64,000 nucleotides of DNA from Dyella terrae. Its GTDB lineage: Bacteria > Pseudomonadota > Gammaproteobacteria > Xanthomonadales > Rhodanobacteraceae. Under the pieces are notes generated by a model, which was not told the origin of the DNA, ran no database searches, and worked only from the letters and a program-made list of their open reading frames with translations. Location of the stretch: NCBI RefSeq assembly GCF_022394535.1, contig NZ_CP089414.1, forward strand, positions 3,472,001 through 3,536,000, given 5' to 3'. A program made the translations under genes and the position numbers. Of this stretch, positions 1-8,529 are shown piece after piece (within the stretch, counting starts at the first letter, position 1; every line of letters begins with the position of its first letter).

Positions 1-2
1 AC

Positions 3-1694
3 GCGCCGGAGTTCGTCGGCTTGCCGCGCGCTGAGCGCGCGCTGGTGGAGCACGCGTTGCGCGACTTCCGCCTGTCCGGCGTCGCCCTGGAAGAGCCGGC
101 GCGTTCCCGCTACCGCGAGATCGGCGTGGAACTGAGCCGTCTCTCCACCGAGTTCTCCAATGCCGTGCTTGACGCTACCGACGCGTGGCATGAGCACATC
201 ACGGACGAGCGCGACCTCGCCGGCATCCCCGAGTCCGGCCGCGCGGTGCTGCGCCAGTATGCCAAGGAGCAAAACCTCGACGGCTACCTGGTCACGCTCA
301 AGCAGCCGAGTGTGCAGGCTGTGCTCACCTACGCCGACAACCGTGGCCTGCGCGAGCGCGTGTACTGGGCGTATCAGACGCGCGCCTCCGACCAGGGCCC
401 GCAGGCTACCAAGTACGACAACAGCGGGCGCATTGAACGCATCATGGCGCTGCGCCATGAGGCTGCGCGACTGCTCGGCTTCAACAATGCAGCGGAGGAA
501 TCGCTGGCCACCAAGATGGCCGCGTCGCCTGCCGAGGTGATGGAGTTCCTGCGCGATCTGGCCAATCGCGCCAAGCCAGTGGCGCGCAAGGAGCTCAACC
601 ACCTGCGCGAGTTCGCCACCACGGAGCTGAAGCTCGACAACCTCGAATCCTGGGATGTCGGCTACGCCTCGGAGAAGCTGCGCCAACGCGAGTACGACCT
701 CGACGAGGAACAGCTGAAGCCCTACTTCCCGCTGCCGGCGGTGATCGAAGGCCTGTTCGGCCTCACCCAGCGGCTTTATGGCATCACCCTCAGCGCGCGC
801 GACGGTGTCGACGTGTGGCATCCGGACGTGCGCTATTACGACGTGCGCGACGCCGACGGCCGCGTGTTCGCCGGTGCCTATGTTGATCTCTATGCCCGCA
901 CCGGCAAACGCGGCGGCGCCTGGATGGATGTGTGCCGCGCCCGCTTCCGCGATGGTGAGAATGAGCAACTGCCGGTGGCCTTCCTCACTTGCAACTTTGC
1001 GCCGCCGACCGAAGGCCGCCCTGCGCTGCTCACACACGACGACGTGCTCACCCTCTTCCACGAATTCGGCCACGGCCTGCATCACTTGCTGACCGAGATC
1101 GCCCTGCCTTCCATCGGCGGCATCGACGGCGTGGAATGGGATGCGGTGGAACTGCCCAGCCAGTTCATGGAGAACTTCGGTTGGAACCGTGAAGCGCTCG
1201 ACCTGTTCGCCCGCCACTACGAAACTGGTGAGCGCCTGCCGGACGAACTGTTCCAGCGCATGCTGGCAGCGCGCCACTTCCATGCTGGCTTGTTCCTGGT
1301 GCGCCAGCTCGAGTTCGGCATGTTCGATTTCCTGCTGCACCTGGAATACGACCCGGCCAAGGGCGCTCGCACCATGGAAGTGCTGGAAGAAGTACGCCAC
1401 GACGTCGCCGTGCTGCATCCGCCAGCATGGCAGCGCTTCCCTCACGCGTTCTCGCACATCTTCGCGGGCGGCTACGCAGCCGGTTACTACAGCTATCTGT
1501 GGGCCGAATTGCTCAGCGCCGACGCCTTCGGCGAGTTTGAGGCGAATGGCGTGATCGACCGTGGCACGGGTGATCGCTTCCGCAAGGAAGTCTTGTCGGT
1601 CGGCGCCAGCCGGCCAGCCATCGAAAGCTTCATCGCCTTCCGTGGCCGCGCGCCGGAACCGGAAGCGTTGCTGAAGAGCCACGGTCTGGTTTGA
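3..1694 (+). CDS. prlC: M3 family oligopeptidase A, 5' truncated by the window edge
   Basis: Cytoplasmic zinc oligopeptidase (thimet/OpdA type) that degrades short peptides, including cleaved signal peptides. The reading frame is open from the first bases of the window, so the true start lies upstream. About 563 residues are visible, against roughly 680 for the family, so some 115 N-terminal residues are missing. The zinc motif HEFGH is encoded at 1059-1073, and the third-ligand region follows (GIDGVEWDAVELPSQ, then FMENF). The conserved C-terminal stretch (FSHIFAGGYAAGYYSYLWAE) is intact. The gene ends at TGA and is followed 61 bp later by the next coding start. Family assignment is firm. 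The symbol prlC/opdA is by similarity. Confidence 0.93.
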   Translation, partial: APEFVGLPRAERALVEHALRDFRLSGVALEEPARSRYREIGVELSRLSTEFSNAVLDATDAWHEHITDERDLAGIPESGRAVLRQYAKEQNLDGYLVTLKQPSVQAVLTYADNRGLRERVYWAYQTRASDQGPQATKYDNSGRIERIMALRHEAARLLGFNNAAEESLATKMAASPAEVMEFLRDLANRAKPVARKELNHLREFATTELKLDNLESWDVGYASEKLRQREYDLDEEQLKPYFPLPAVIEGLFGLTQRLYGITLSARDGVDVWHPDVRYYDVRDADGRVFAGAYVDLYARTGKRGGAWMDVCRARFRDGENEQLPVAFLTCNFAPPTEGRPALLTHDDVLTLFHEFGHGLHHLLTEIALPSIGGIDGVEWDAVELPSQFMENFGWNREALDLFARHYETGERLPDELFQRMLAARHFHAGLFLVRQLEFGMFDFLLHLEYDPAKGARTMEVLEEVRHDVAVLHPPAWQRFPHAFSHIFAGGYAAGYYSYLWAELLSADAFGEFEANGVIDRGTGDRFRKEVLSVGASRPAIESFIAFRGRAPEPEALLKSHGLV

Positions 1695-1755
1695 TCGTCC
1701 ACCCGCGCCAGCCAACCCGGCTGGCGCGGCCTTTCACTTGCACAAGGATGTCCGC

Positions 1756-3489
1756 ATGAAAACGGCCGTTGCAGGCGTGTTGTGGCTGGTATTTGGCGTC
1801 GTGCTCTCAGCGCCAGCATGGGCCGCCTCACCGGATTGCGTTGCTATTGACGTGAGCGTGGATGACGCACATCACGCGATCGACGTTACCTTCCGCCCGC
1901 CAGCGTCGGTCACGCGCATCGCGCTGCAACCCTTGGCACCGTATAGCCGCAAGGCGTTGTGGCAGTCACCCGACGGCTCGGCACAGATCGAAGACGAGGC
2001 GATTGTCGTCACACCTGGCCATCGCGTCTTGCACGTTCGCATGGATGCTTCGCGCACGCCCGAACGGCAGGATCGCGCGTATGCACCGTTCCTGCGCTTC
2101 GCCGATGGCACCGTGGCGATTGATACGCAACAGTTCCTGCCGCCCAAGGAGAGTACGCAGAAGCTCTGTCAGCGCTACGTTCCGGCCCATGGACAGCAAG
2201 TGATCGGTTTCGGCGAAGCCAGCACGCAGCCGCTGGATCTGGGCGACACTTCGCCCGCGGGTTATGTGGCCTTCGGCACGCCCTACGTGGAGCGGCACGG
2301 TGACCTGCTGCTCGCCATCGACAAGGGCACGCCCTCCACTATTCGCGAACGCGTGGCCAGCGATGTGCCGCGCCTGATGGATTTCTACGTCCGCCACTTG
2401 GGGCCAGCGAAGACGCCCACGCTGTTCCTCTTCATGCAGCCGGATGAACAGGGTGTACGCAGTTTCCATGGCGATCACCTGCCGGCTTCCATCACGCTGG
2501 GGCTGATGGGTCAGGGCTGGGATTCGCTGGAAGAGGCCGACTGGCAGCGCCTCACCGGCTTTGTCGCCCACGAGCTTTTCCACACGTGGAACAGCTCGCC
2601 GACACTCGGTTCACCGGAAGGCGAAGCCCTGCTGGCCAAGGAAGGCGGCGCGGAACTCGCCCGCGTAATGGCCACGGCGTCGCTGTCGAATCAGAGCTCG
2701 GCGCAATGGTTGCCCCGCGTGGGCGGCATGTACAACGCCTGCCTGTTCGATATCCATCGGGCACAATCGGTTGCCTCTGCTCTGGACAAACGTGCGCCCG
2801 GCGGCCTGCCGTATGACTGCGGCGCACCGCTGATGCTGGCTTTGGCGTTGGCGGCCAATCCGCACGATCCGGTCACCGGTTATTTCGACCTGTGGACAAA
2901 GCTCACCGAGCAGCGCCGTGGCAAGTCCTTGCCCGATTTTGCATGGATGGACCTGATCCCACCCGGCACGGACGCCGCACTGCGCGACGCACTCGTGCGC
3001 GCGATCCATGCACCGGATGCCTACGCCGATGGCATGCAGGCGGCGTTCCTCCAGCTTGGCGTGAAGGTCGAACCGGCGTCGAAACTCGATGCAGAGAACA
3101 GCCAACGTTACGCAGGCGCGCTCATGTCGCATCTGATGCGTGTGGATTGCGGCGGCAACGTCAGTTTCTGGACCCAGCCGGACGGCTTCTTGATCGACAA
3201 GTCACTGTCCACCTGTCACGTACTGCAGGCGGGCAACACCGTTGACGCTCTGCTTGGCCAACCCTTCGCTACCGCCGATATGCTGGCGCTTTCGAAGCAG
3301 GTCGCGGAACGTTGCGCGCACGGCTCGCCGGTGAAGGTGGGCTACAAGGGGGCCGTACCACCTGACGGGGACGTCCCGTGCACGCAGCCGCTGCCCGCCC
3401 TGCCGAAACCGTTGGTTTTCGCGGGATTGGATGGCGTCCCTTCGACGGCTGAAGCCCCTTCCCGTTCATCGCCTACAATAGGCCCATGA
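1756..3489 (+). CDS. Secreted M61-like (gluzincin) metallopeptidase
   Basis: Predicted 577-residue exported protein. The start ATG at 1756 is chosen because it gives a clean signal peptide (MKTAVAGVLWLVFGVV, cleavage near AWAAS). A weaker start lies upstream. The motif HELFHTWN (His272-Glu273 and His276) is the zinc signature of M61-type aminopeptidases, and an LLAKEGGAEL segment some 25 residues later can supply the Glu ligand. The rest of the protein is not recognisable to me, so substrate and exact family are open. Its stop overlaps the ATG of the exonuclease III gene by 4 bp (ATGA), which suggests translational coupling. Confidence 0.7.
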   Translation: MKTAVAGVLWLVFGVVLSAPAWAASPDCVAIDVSVDDAHHAIDVTFRPPASVTRIALQPLAPYSRKALWQSPDGSAQIEDEAIVVTPGHRVLHVRMDASRTPERQDRAYAPFLRFADGTVAIDTQQFLPPKESTQKLCQRYVPAHGQQVIGFGEASTQPLDLGDTSPAGYVAFGTPYVERHGDLLLAIDKGTPSTIRERVASDVPRLMDFYVRHLGPAKTPTLFLFMQPDEQGVRSFHGDHLPASITLGLMGQGWDSLEEADWQRLTGFVAHELFHTWNSSPTLGSPEGEALLAKEGGAELARVMATASLSNQSSAQWLPRVGGMYNACLFDIHRAQSVASALDKRAPGGLPYDCGAPLMLALALAANPHDPVTGYFDLWTKLTEQRRGKSLPDFAWMDLIPPGTDAALRDALVRAIHAPDAYADGMQAAFLQLGVKVEPASKLDAENSQRYAGALMSHLMRVDCGGNVSFWTQPDGFLIDKSLSTCHVLQAGNTVDALLGQPFATADMLALSKQVAERCAHGSPVKVGYKGAVPPDGDVPCTQPLPALPKPLVFAGLDGVPSTAEAPSRSSPTIGP

Positions 3490-4265
3490 AAATCGCTTCG
3501 TGGAACGTGAATTCGCTGAAGGTGCGCATACCGCACCTCACCCAGTGGCTGGCCGATGCGCAGCCCGACATCGTTGCGTTGCAGGAAACCAAGCTCGAGG
3601 ACGCCAAGTTCCCGGTCGATGAGCTGGCGGCCGCCGGTTATCGCGCGGTGTTCTCCGGTCAGAAGACCTACAACGGCGTCGCGTTGTTGGCGCGCGCTGA
3701 CGTGCACGGCGAGTTCGAGGATGTCGTCACCGACATTCCGAATCTGGACGATCCGCAGCGGCGTATCCTCGCCGCCACCATCGGTGGCGTGCGCGTGGTC
3801 GATCTCTACGTGGTCAACGGCAAGGCCGTGGGCGACGAGAAGTACGCATACAAGCTCGACTGGCTGGCGAAGATGCGTGAGTTTCTGGCGCGCGAGATCG
3901 AGCGCTATCCCAAGCTGGTGGTGTTGGGTGATTTCAACATCGCGCCGGACGACCGTGACGTGCACGACCCGGCAGCGTGGGGCGAAGACATCCTGTGCTC
4001 GCCGCCGGAGCGCGATGCGCTCAAGCGGATCACCGATCTTGGCCTGCACGACAGCTTCCGCTTGTTCGAGCCGGCTGGTGAACACTACAGCTGGTGGGAC
4101 TATCGTCAGGGTGCGTTCCGGCGCAACATGGGTTTGCGCATTGACCTGATCCTGGTCGGTGATGCCCTGAAATCGGCGGCAACAGCGGCCGCCATCGACC
4201 GTACACCGCGAACCTGGGAACGTCCTTCCGATCACACGCCGGTAACAGTTGATCTGGATATCTAA
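3486..4265 (+). CDS. xth: Exodeoxyribonuclease III
   Basis: 259-residue Mg-dependent AP endonuclease/3'-5' exonuclease of the EEP fold, acting in base-excision repair. Visible motifs, in order: the N-terminal WNVNSLKVRIPHL, the metal-ligand Glu34 in LQETK, the NGKAVGDEKYAYK loop typical of the XthA branch, GDFNIAPDDRDVHDP (catalytic Asp/Asn) and the C-terminal SDHTPV with catalytic His250. Length is normal for the family. The start overlaps the upstream metallopeptidase stop by 4 bp. Confidence 0.95.
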   Translation: MKIASWNVNSLKVRIPHLTQWLADAQPDIVALQETKLEDAKFPVDELAAAGYRAVFSGQKTYNGVALLARADVHGEFEDVVTDIPNLDDPQRRILAATIGGVRVVDLYVVNGKAVGDEKYAYKLDWLAKMREFLAREIERYPKLVVLGDFNIAPDDRDVHDPAAWGEDILCSPPERDALKRITDLGLHDSFRLFEPAGEHYSWWDYRQGAFRRNMGLRIDLILVGDALKSAATAAAIDRTPRTWERPSDHTPVTVDLDI

Positions 4266-4297
4266 GAAACATAGCAACACCGCACAACAGGCAGCTG

Positions 4298-4975
4298 ATG
4301 AATACACCCAAGACTGAATGGCCCACTTCGCTAGGCGATGCAGAACTCGAGGAACTGGACCAATACTTGCGCGGCCATGTGGGCGAGGACGACCTCCTGC
4401 TCGATGGTGTGCACGGGCTGCTCTCCGCGTTGACGGTGGGCCCTACGCACGTACTGCCTGAGGAGTGGTTGCCCGAGGTGCTGCACGAGCCCTTCGGCGA
4501 CGAATCCGAAGGCAATCGCGTGCTGGCGCTGCTGGCCAAGCTCAATGATTCGATCGGCGCCGAACTCGACGTCGACGCCTACGAGCCGATTCTCGGCGAA
4601 GTGGACACAGAAGCCGGCCCGGTGCTTTCGGCGGCGGGCTGGTGCGAGGGTTTCAGTCGCGGCATCGATCTGCGCGCGGGCCTGTGGGAAAAGCGCCTGG
4701 CGGACGATCCGCAGTTGATGGAGATGCTGGGACCGGTGATGGCGCTGGCCGTGGACGAAGGCATCCTCAGTGCGGATGCCGAGTTCGAAAAACTGAGCGA
4801 CGACGAATACGACGAGTGCCTGACACAGGTACCCGGTGTGCTCAACGCGGTGAACCAGTACTGGACCGAACACCCGGTGACGGAAGCGGAGGTCGAGGCC
4901 GCCGTGCGTCCTGCCGAGGAGAAGGAAGAGTCCACGTCACCGCCACGTCAGCGCAGCGGGCATTGGGTGCACTGA
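4298..4975 (+). CDS. UPF0149/YecA family protein
   Basis: 225-residue cytoplasmic protein with an acidic N-terminus. It has the UPF0149 signature (LLLDGVHGLLSALTVGP, then LPEEWLPEVL) and the FSRGIDLRAGLWEKR segment. It lacks the Cys-rich SEC-C tail found on E. coli YecA and ends in a basic PPRQRSGHWVH tail. Molecular function is unknown. It follows xth by 32 bp in the same direction and may share its transcript. Confidence 0.85.
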   Translation: MNTPKTEWPTSLGDAELEELDQYLRGHVGEDDLLLDGVHGLLSALTVGPTHVLPEEWLPEVLHEPFGDESEGNRVLALLAKLNDSIGAELDVDAYEPILGEVDTEAGPVLSAAGWCEGFSRGIDLRAGLWEKRLADDPQLMEMLGPVMALAVDEGILSADAEFEKLSDDEYDECLTQVPGVLNAVNQYWTEHPVTEAEVEAAVRPAEEKEESTSPPRQRSGHWVH

Positions 4976-5101
4976 CGGATAGGAAGTTGGCCCACGGGCC
5001 AGCCTTTCCCCCTAGAGAAACAATCCGTTCCGTCTGCGCATCTTGGGTACAAGGCGGTGCGGCGCCATCATGGTGGGCAGTCCAATCCCTTGGAGACCAA
5101 C

Positions 5102-5935
5102 ATGACCGAACGCAGCATTCTCCGCCGCATGCGCGGCATCGATACATCCGATGGCGCGGGCGTGAAGCTCAAGCGCGTCATCGGCCAGCCCGGCCTGGAT
5201 ATGCTCGATCCGTTCCTGTTGCTGGACGAGTTTCGTTCCGACCAGGCGGGCGATTACATCGCCGGCTTCCCCGAGCATCCGCATCGCGGTTTCGAGACCG
5301 TGACCTACATGCTTGCGGGCCACATGAAGCACCACGACAACCATGGCAACAGTGGTGATCTGGTGCCGGGCAGCGTGCAGTGGATGACCGCCGGCCGGGG
5401 CATCCTGCATTCGGAAATGCCCGAGCAGGAAGACGGCTTGATGTGGGGCTTCCAACTGTGGGTAAACCTGCCGTCCAAGGACAAATTGATCGCGCCGCGC
5501 TATCAGGACATCGGTCCGGAGCGCATTCCGGTCGCGCGTCCGGCGGATGGTGTGGAAGTGAAGGTGATCGCCGGTGAGTTCGGTGGCGTGACCGGCCCGG
5601 TAGCCGAGATCGTCACGCAGCCGATCTACCTGGACATCGCCGTGCAGCCGGGTGCCTCAGTGACGATTCCGCTCCCTGAAGGACACGCGGGCTTCGCCTA
5701 TGTGTTCGACGGTAAGGACGCAGACGTGGCAGGCCAGCCGTTGGCCCGCAGCGAACTGGCAGTGCTTTCGCGCAGCGGTGATCTGCACATTGCCGGCCGC
5801 GATACGGCTGCGCGCGTGCTGTTGGTCGCCGGCCATCCGCTCAACGAGCCGGTAACCCGCTATGGGCCGTTCGTGATGAACACGCCAGAAGAGATCCATC
5901 AGGCGATTGCCGACTTCCGCGCCGGCAAGTTCTGA
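5102..5935 (+). CDS. Pirin family protein
   Basis: 277-residue bicupin. The N-terminal cupin carries the pirin metal site: HPHRGFETVTY and, further on, ...GILHSEMPE, with the GSVQWMTAGRG motif between. The C-terminal pirin domain follows (FDGKDADVAGQPLARSEL; HPLNEPVTRYGPFVMNT). The ATG at 5102 is preferred because GGAG lies just upstream and the family starts near MTERSILRRMRG. Pirins are cytoplasmic non-haem Fe proteins with reported quercetinase or redox-sensor roles. Which applies here cannot be told from sequence. Confidence 0.92.
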   Translation: MTERSILRRMRGIDTSDGAGVKLKRVIGQPGLDMLDPFLLLDEFRSDQAGDYIAGFPEHPHRGFETVTYMLAGHMKHHDNHGNSGDLVPGSVQWMTAGRGILHSEMPEQEDGLMWGFQLWVNLPSKDKLIAPRYQDIGPERIPVARPADGVEVKVIAGEFGGVTGPVAEIVTQPIYLDIAVQPGASVTIPLPEGHAGFAYVFDGKDADVAGQPLARSELAVLSRSGDLHIAGRDTAARVLLVAGHPLNEPVTRYGPFVMNTPEEIHQAIADFRAGKF

Positions 5936-6120
5936 GCCTCGAAGGGGCCGCCCGTAGGGGCGGCTCCTGCTGCTTAGCCTGTCTACGCCATCCCAGGCCC
6001 CCCCCGGTGGGGCCGTATCGGGATGGCGTTTCCTTATGGCTCGCTGGTGGTGGTTGCGTCACCACTTTCCTCAAGCCTTCTCCCGCTCAGCCGTTAAGCC
6101 CTCCGTAGTAGGGGGAATCT

Positions 6121-6174
6121 GGCGGTGGCGGCACGGATGGCAAGATCGATGCATCCCCATCCGTGCCTGCCGCC
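6121..6174. other. Long hairpin, possible non-coding RNA or terminator
   Basis: Arms GGCACGGATGG (6130-6140) and CCATCCGTGCC (6157-6167) pair perfectly over 11 bp around a 16-nt loop. The outer GGCGG (6121-6125) and CCGCC (6170-6174) extend the stem across a bulge. No T-run follows on either strand, so it is not a classical terminator. Function unknown. Confidence 0.45.
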
Positions 6175-6240
6175 GGGTTCACAAAATCAGCGAGTTAGGC
6201 CAGATGACTGGTTGTAAAACGACCTTAGACTGTCGTTAAA

Positions 6241-6256
6241 TTTAGATTAATCTAAA
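6241..6256. promoter_or_regulatory. Perfect 16-bp AT-rich palindrome, operator-like
   Basis: TTTAGATTAATCTAAA is perfectly self-complementary and sits 75 bp upstream of the SPFH gene start, in a locally AT-rich stretch in an otherwise GC-rich region. Size, symmetry and position fit a dimeric regulator site. No regulator can be named. Confidence 0.45.
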
Positions 6257-6331
6257 GGGGTGCAACAGGCTGTACTATCTACTTACAGCACTTTGCGAAG
6301 AAAACACACATAACTCGTTGTATTCATTATT

Positions 6332-6790
6332 ATGAATGCCCTGATTACTCTCATTGTCCTGGCCTTGATCGCGACGTTCGTCATCGCGATCAAGCGCGTA
6401 CCGGCCGACCAGGTGCATAGCCTCTATCGCCGAGGCAAGCCGTACCGCCTGCTGCAGCCGGGTAGCCACATGACCCTGCCGCTGATTGATCGCGTGGAGC
6501 ACCGCATCAACCTCAGCGGCCAAGTGCTGCGCTTTGAAGAGCTGCTGCCCAACGCTCATGACGTGCGCGGCACGGTGTACTGGCAGGTGCTGGAGCCCGA
6601 GCGTGCCGATGCGGTGATAGAGCAGGCCGACCAACTGATCCGTGGCGGCGCCCTGGCCGCGCTGCGCGACGAGCCGGAAGCCTTCCAGGCCGATCGCCGC
6701 GACCTGGGTTCACGCCTCAAGCAGAGCATGAATGGCGCCCTGCGTGAGCGCGGCATGATGGTGACGCGCGTGGAGCTGGAATTCGCCTGA
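6332..6790 (+). CDS. Mini SPFH/Band-7-like membrane protein
   Basis: 152 residues. One N-terminal transmembrane helix (residues 3-20, LITLIVLALIATFVIAI) is followed by a short Band-7/SPFH-like domain: VPADQVHSLYRRGKPYRLLQPGSHMTLPLIDRV and the strand pattern RGTVYWQVLEPE. It ends soon after RGMMVTRVELEF, the point where SPFH proteins normally continue into a coiled coil, so it is a minimal form. Likely membrane-anchored with a cytoplasmic or periplasmic SPFH head. Its role is unknown. A clear terminator follows. Confidence 0.7.
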   Translation: MNALITLIVLALIATFVIAIKRVPADQVHSLYRRGKPYRLLQPGSHMTLPLIDRVEHRINLSGQVLRFEELLPNAHDVRGTVYWQVLEPERADAVIEQADQLIRGGALAALRDEPEAFQADRRDLGSRLKQSMNGALRERGMMVTRVELEFA

Positions 6791-6859
6791 TCCAGAGTGC
6801 TGCCGGATAGGCCTTGGCGAAGGTGGCCTTAGAGCGCCCGCCACAGGGGAGACCCTTGA

Positions 6860-6885
6860 AGCCCGCTTCGGCGGGCTTTTTCTTT
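6860..6885 (+). terminator. Rho-independent terminator after the SPFH gene
   Basis: Stem GCCCGC (6861-6866), loop TTCG, stem GCGGGC (6871-6876), extended by an A-T pair and followed by a T-rich run. The UUCG tetraloop and T-tract make this a textbook intrinsic terminator. It lies about 70 bp after the SPFH stop and about 90 bp before rsmG. Confidence 0.88.
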
Positions 6886-6974
6886 GGGCCTTCGCGGTGC
6901 AAAACCCTATCAACTGGCGTCCGGAGCGGCACACCCGGATACTTGCGACCCCGTTTCATCAAGGCGTTTCCCCG

Positions 6975-7610
6975 ATGACATCCCGCAACGATCTGCAAAC
7001 CCGGCTGGAACGCGGCATTGCTGCACTTGGCGTGCAGTTGCCGGCCGGCGCGGTGGAGCGGCTGCTGGACTACCAGGCGCTGCTGGCGCGCTGGAACGCC
7101 ACGTACAACCTCACCGCCGTCCGCGATCCGGGCGAGATGGTGAGCCGCCATCTGGTCGATTCGCTAGCGGTTCTGCCCTATGTGCAGGGCCAGACGCTCG
7201 CCGACCTCGGCACCGGCCCTGGGTTGCCGGGCATTCCGCTGGCTATCGCCGCGCCAGAACGGCAGGTGCTGCTGGTCGACTCCAACGGCAAAAAGGTTCG
7301 CTTCCTGCGCGAAGCCATCCGCTCACTCAAACTTGAGAATGTGCGCGCTGTGCAATCGCGCGTGGAAGAGGTGGAAGGCCAGTTCGACTGCATCACCGCG
7401 CGTGCCTTTGCCAGCCTCGAGGACATGTTGGCCTGGGGTGGTCACCTTTTGACCAAGGAGGGCATCTGGCTGGCCATGAAGGGCAAGCATCCGGACGAAG
7501 AATTGCCGGGCGTGCCCGCCGGATTCGAGGTGCGGGCGATCCATACGCTCAACGTCCCAGACGTAGGCGGCGAGCGCCATCTCGTGGTACTCGGCCGGGC
7601 AGTCGGTTGA
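6975..7610 (+). CDS. rsmG: 16S rRNA (guanine(527)-N7)-methyltransferase RsmG
   Basis: 211-residue Rossmann-fold methyltransferase (GidB) that modifies G527 in the 530 loop of 16S rRNA using SAM. The SAM-binding motif is LADLGTGPGLPGIPLAI (around residues 75-91), preceded by RHLVDSLAVLPY and followed by LVDSNGKKVRFLREA. The ATG at 6975 gives the normal family length. It begins the conserved rsmG-parA-parB block. Confidence 0.95.
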   Translation: MTSRNDLQTRLERGIAALGVQLPAGAVERLLDYQALLARWNATYNLTAVRDPGEMVSRHLVDSLAVLPYVQGQTLADLGTGPGLPGIPLAIAAPERQVLLVDSNGKKVRFLREAIRSLKLENVRAVQSRVEEVEGQFDCITARAFASLEDMLAWGGHLLTKEGIWLAMKGKHPDEELPGVPAGFEVRAIHTLNVPDVGGERHLVVLGRAVG

Positions 7611-7660
7611 TCAGGCTGCTAATCTAGCCCCCTTTCACTCGTTCACGGTCTCGACGACAC

Positions 7661-8527
7661 ATGGCCCGCATCATCGCTGTCGCCAACCAGAAGGGCGGCG
7701 TCGGCAAAACCACCACCGCTGTCAATCTCGCTGCTGCGCTGGCTGCCGCCAAGCGCAAGGTGCTGCTTGTCGATCTCGATCCGCAGGGCAACGCAACCAT
7801 GGCGTCCGGCGTGGACAAGCGCGAGGCCAAGCCGAACGGCTGCGAAGTGCTGCTGGACGAAGCGCCCATCGACAAGGCCATCGTCAAGACCGAGGCGCTG
7901 TACGACCTGCTGCCCGGCAACGGTGACCTCACCGCCGCCGAGCTTAAGCTGATGGACGCGATCGCCCGCGAGAGTCGCTTGAAGGACGCGCTGGCGAAAG
8001 TTTCAGATCGCTACGACATCATTCTCATCGACTGCCCGCCGTCGCTGCATCTGCTCACGCTCAACGCGCTGGCAGCGGCGAACGGCTTGCTGATTCCGGT
8101 GCAGTGCGAATACTTCGCGCTGGAAGGCCTTTCCAGTCTGCTCGACACAGTGAAGGCTGTGCGCCATCGCCTCAATCCGAATCTGGAAATCGAAGGCCTG
8201 CTGCGCACCATGTACGACGTGCGCAACAACCTCGGTAACGAAGTGTCCGCGCAGCTCACCTCGCACTTCGGCGACAAAGTGCTGCGTTCCATCATTCCGC
8301 GCAACGTGCGCCTCGCCGAGGCACCTAGCCACGGCCAGCCGATCCATTTGTACGACCGCAGTTCGCGTGGCGCCATCGCCTACATCGGACTGGCTGGCGA
8401 GATGATCCGGCGCGAGCGCGGCCTGAACTCCACGGCGCAGGATCAGGCCCATGACGTGGTCACGCCGATGCTGCACGCCGGTTCAGACGAGACGCTCGAC
8501 GACGTCGTCGATATCCATCAGGAGTAA
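7661..8527 (+). CDS. parA: Chromosome partitioning ATPase ParA
   Basis: 288-residue Walker-type partition ATPase. The deviant Walker A motif KGGVGKTTT lies at residues 11-19 and the Walker B motif IILIDCPPS near residue 120. It forms ATP-dependent dimers on the nucleoid and works with ParB-parS to segregate origins. The gene lies 50 bp after rsmG and 2 bp before parB. The C-terminus is about 20 residues longer than compact ParA/Soj proteins and ends in an acidic tail. Confidence 0.96.
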   Translation: MARIIAVANQKGGVGKTTTAVNLAAALAAAKRKVLLVDLDPQGNATMASGVDKREAKPNGCEVLLDEAPIDKAIVKTEALYDLLPGNGDLTAAELKLMDAIARESRLKDALAKVSDRYDIILIDCPPSLHLLTLNALAAANGLLIPVQCEYFALEGLSSLLDTVKAVRHRLNPNLEIEGLLRTMYDVRNNLGNEVSAQLTSHFGDKVLRSIIPRNVRLAEAPSHGQPIHLYDRSSRGAIAYIGLAGEMIRRERGLNSTAQDQAHDVVTPMLHAGSDETLDDVVDIHQE

Positions 8528-8529
8528 GC

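Larger units (their letters stand above)
5936..6331. other. Intergenic region with hairpins, no gene
   Basis: About 395 bp between pirin and the SPFH gene. It holds a GCCGCCC/GGGCGGC hairpin just after the pirin stop (5947-5964, no T-run), a larger hairpin at 6121-6174 and an AT-rich palindrome at 6241-6256, listed separately. No open frame here has convincing coding character. Confidence 0.6.

Noticed and set aside
5947..5964. Intrinsic terminator after pirin
   Set aside because: GCCGCCC/GGGCGGC can form a stem, but no T-run follows on either strand, so I left it as a hairpin within the intergenic entry.
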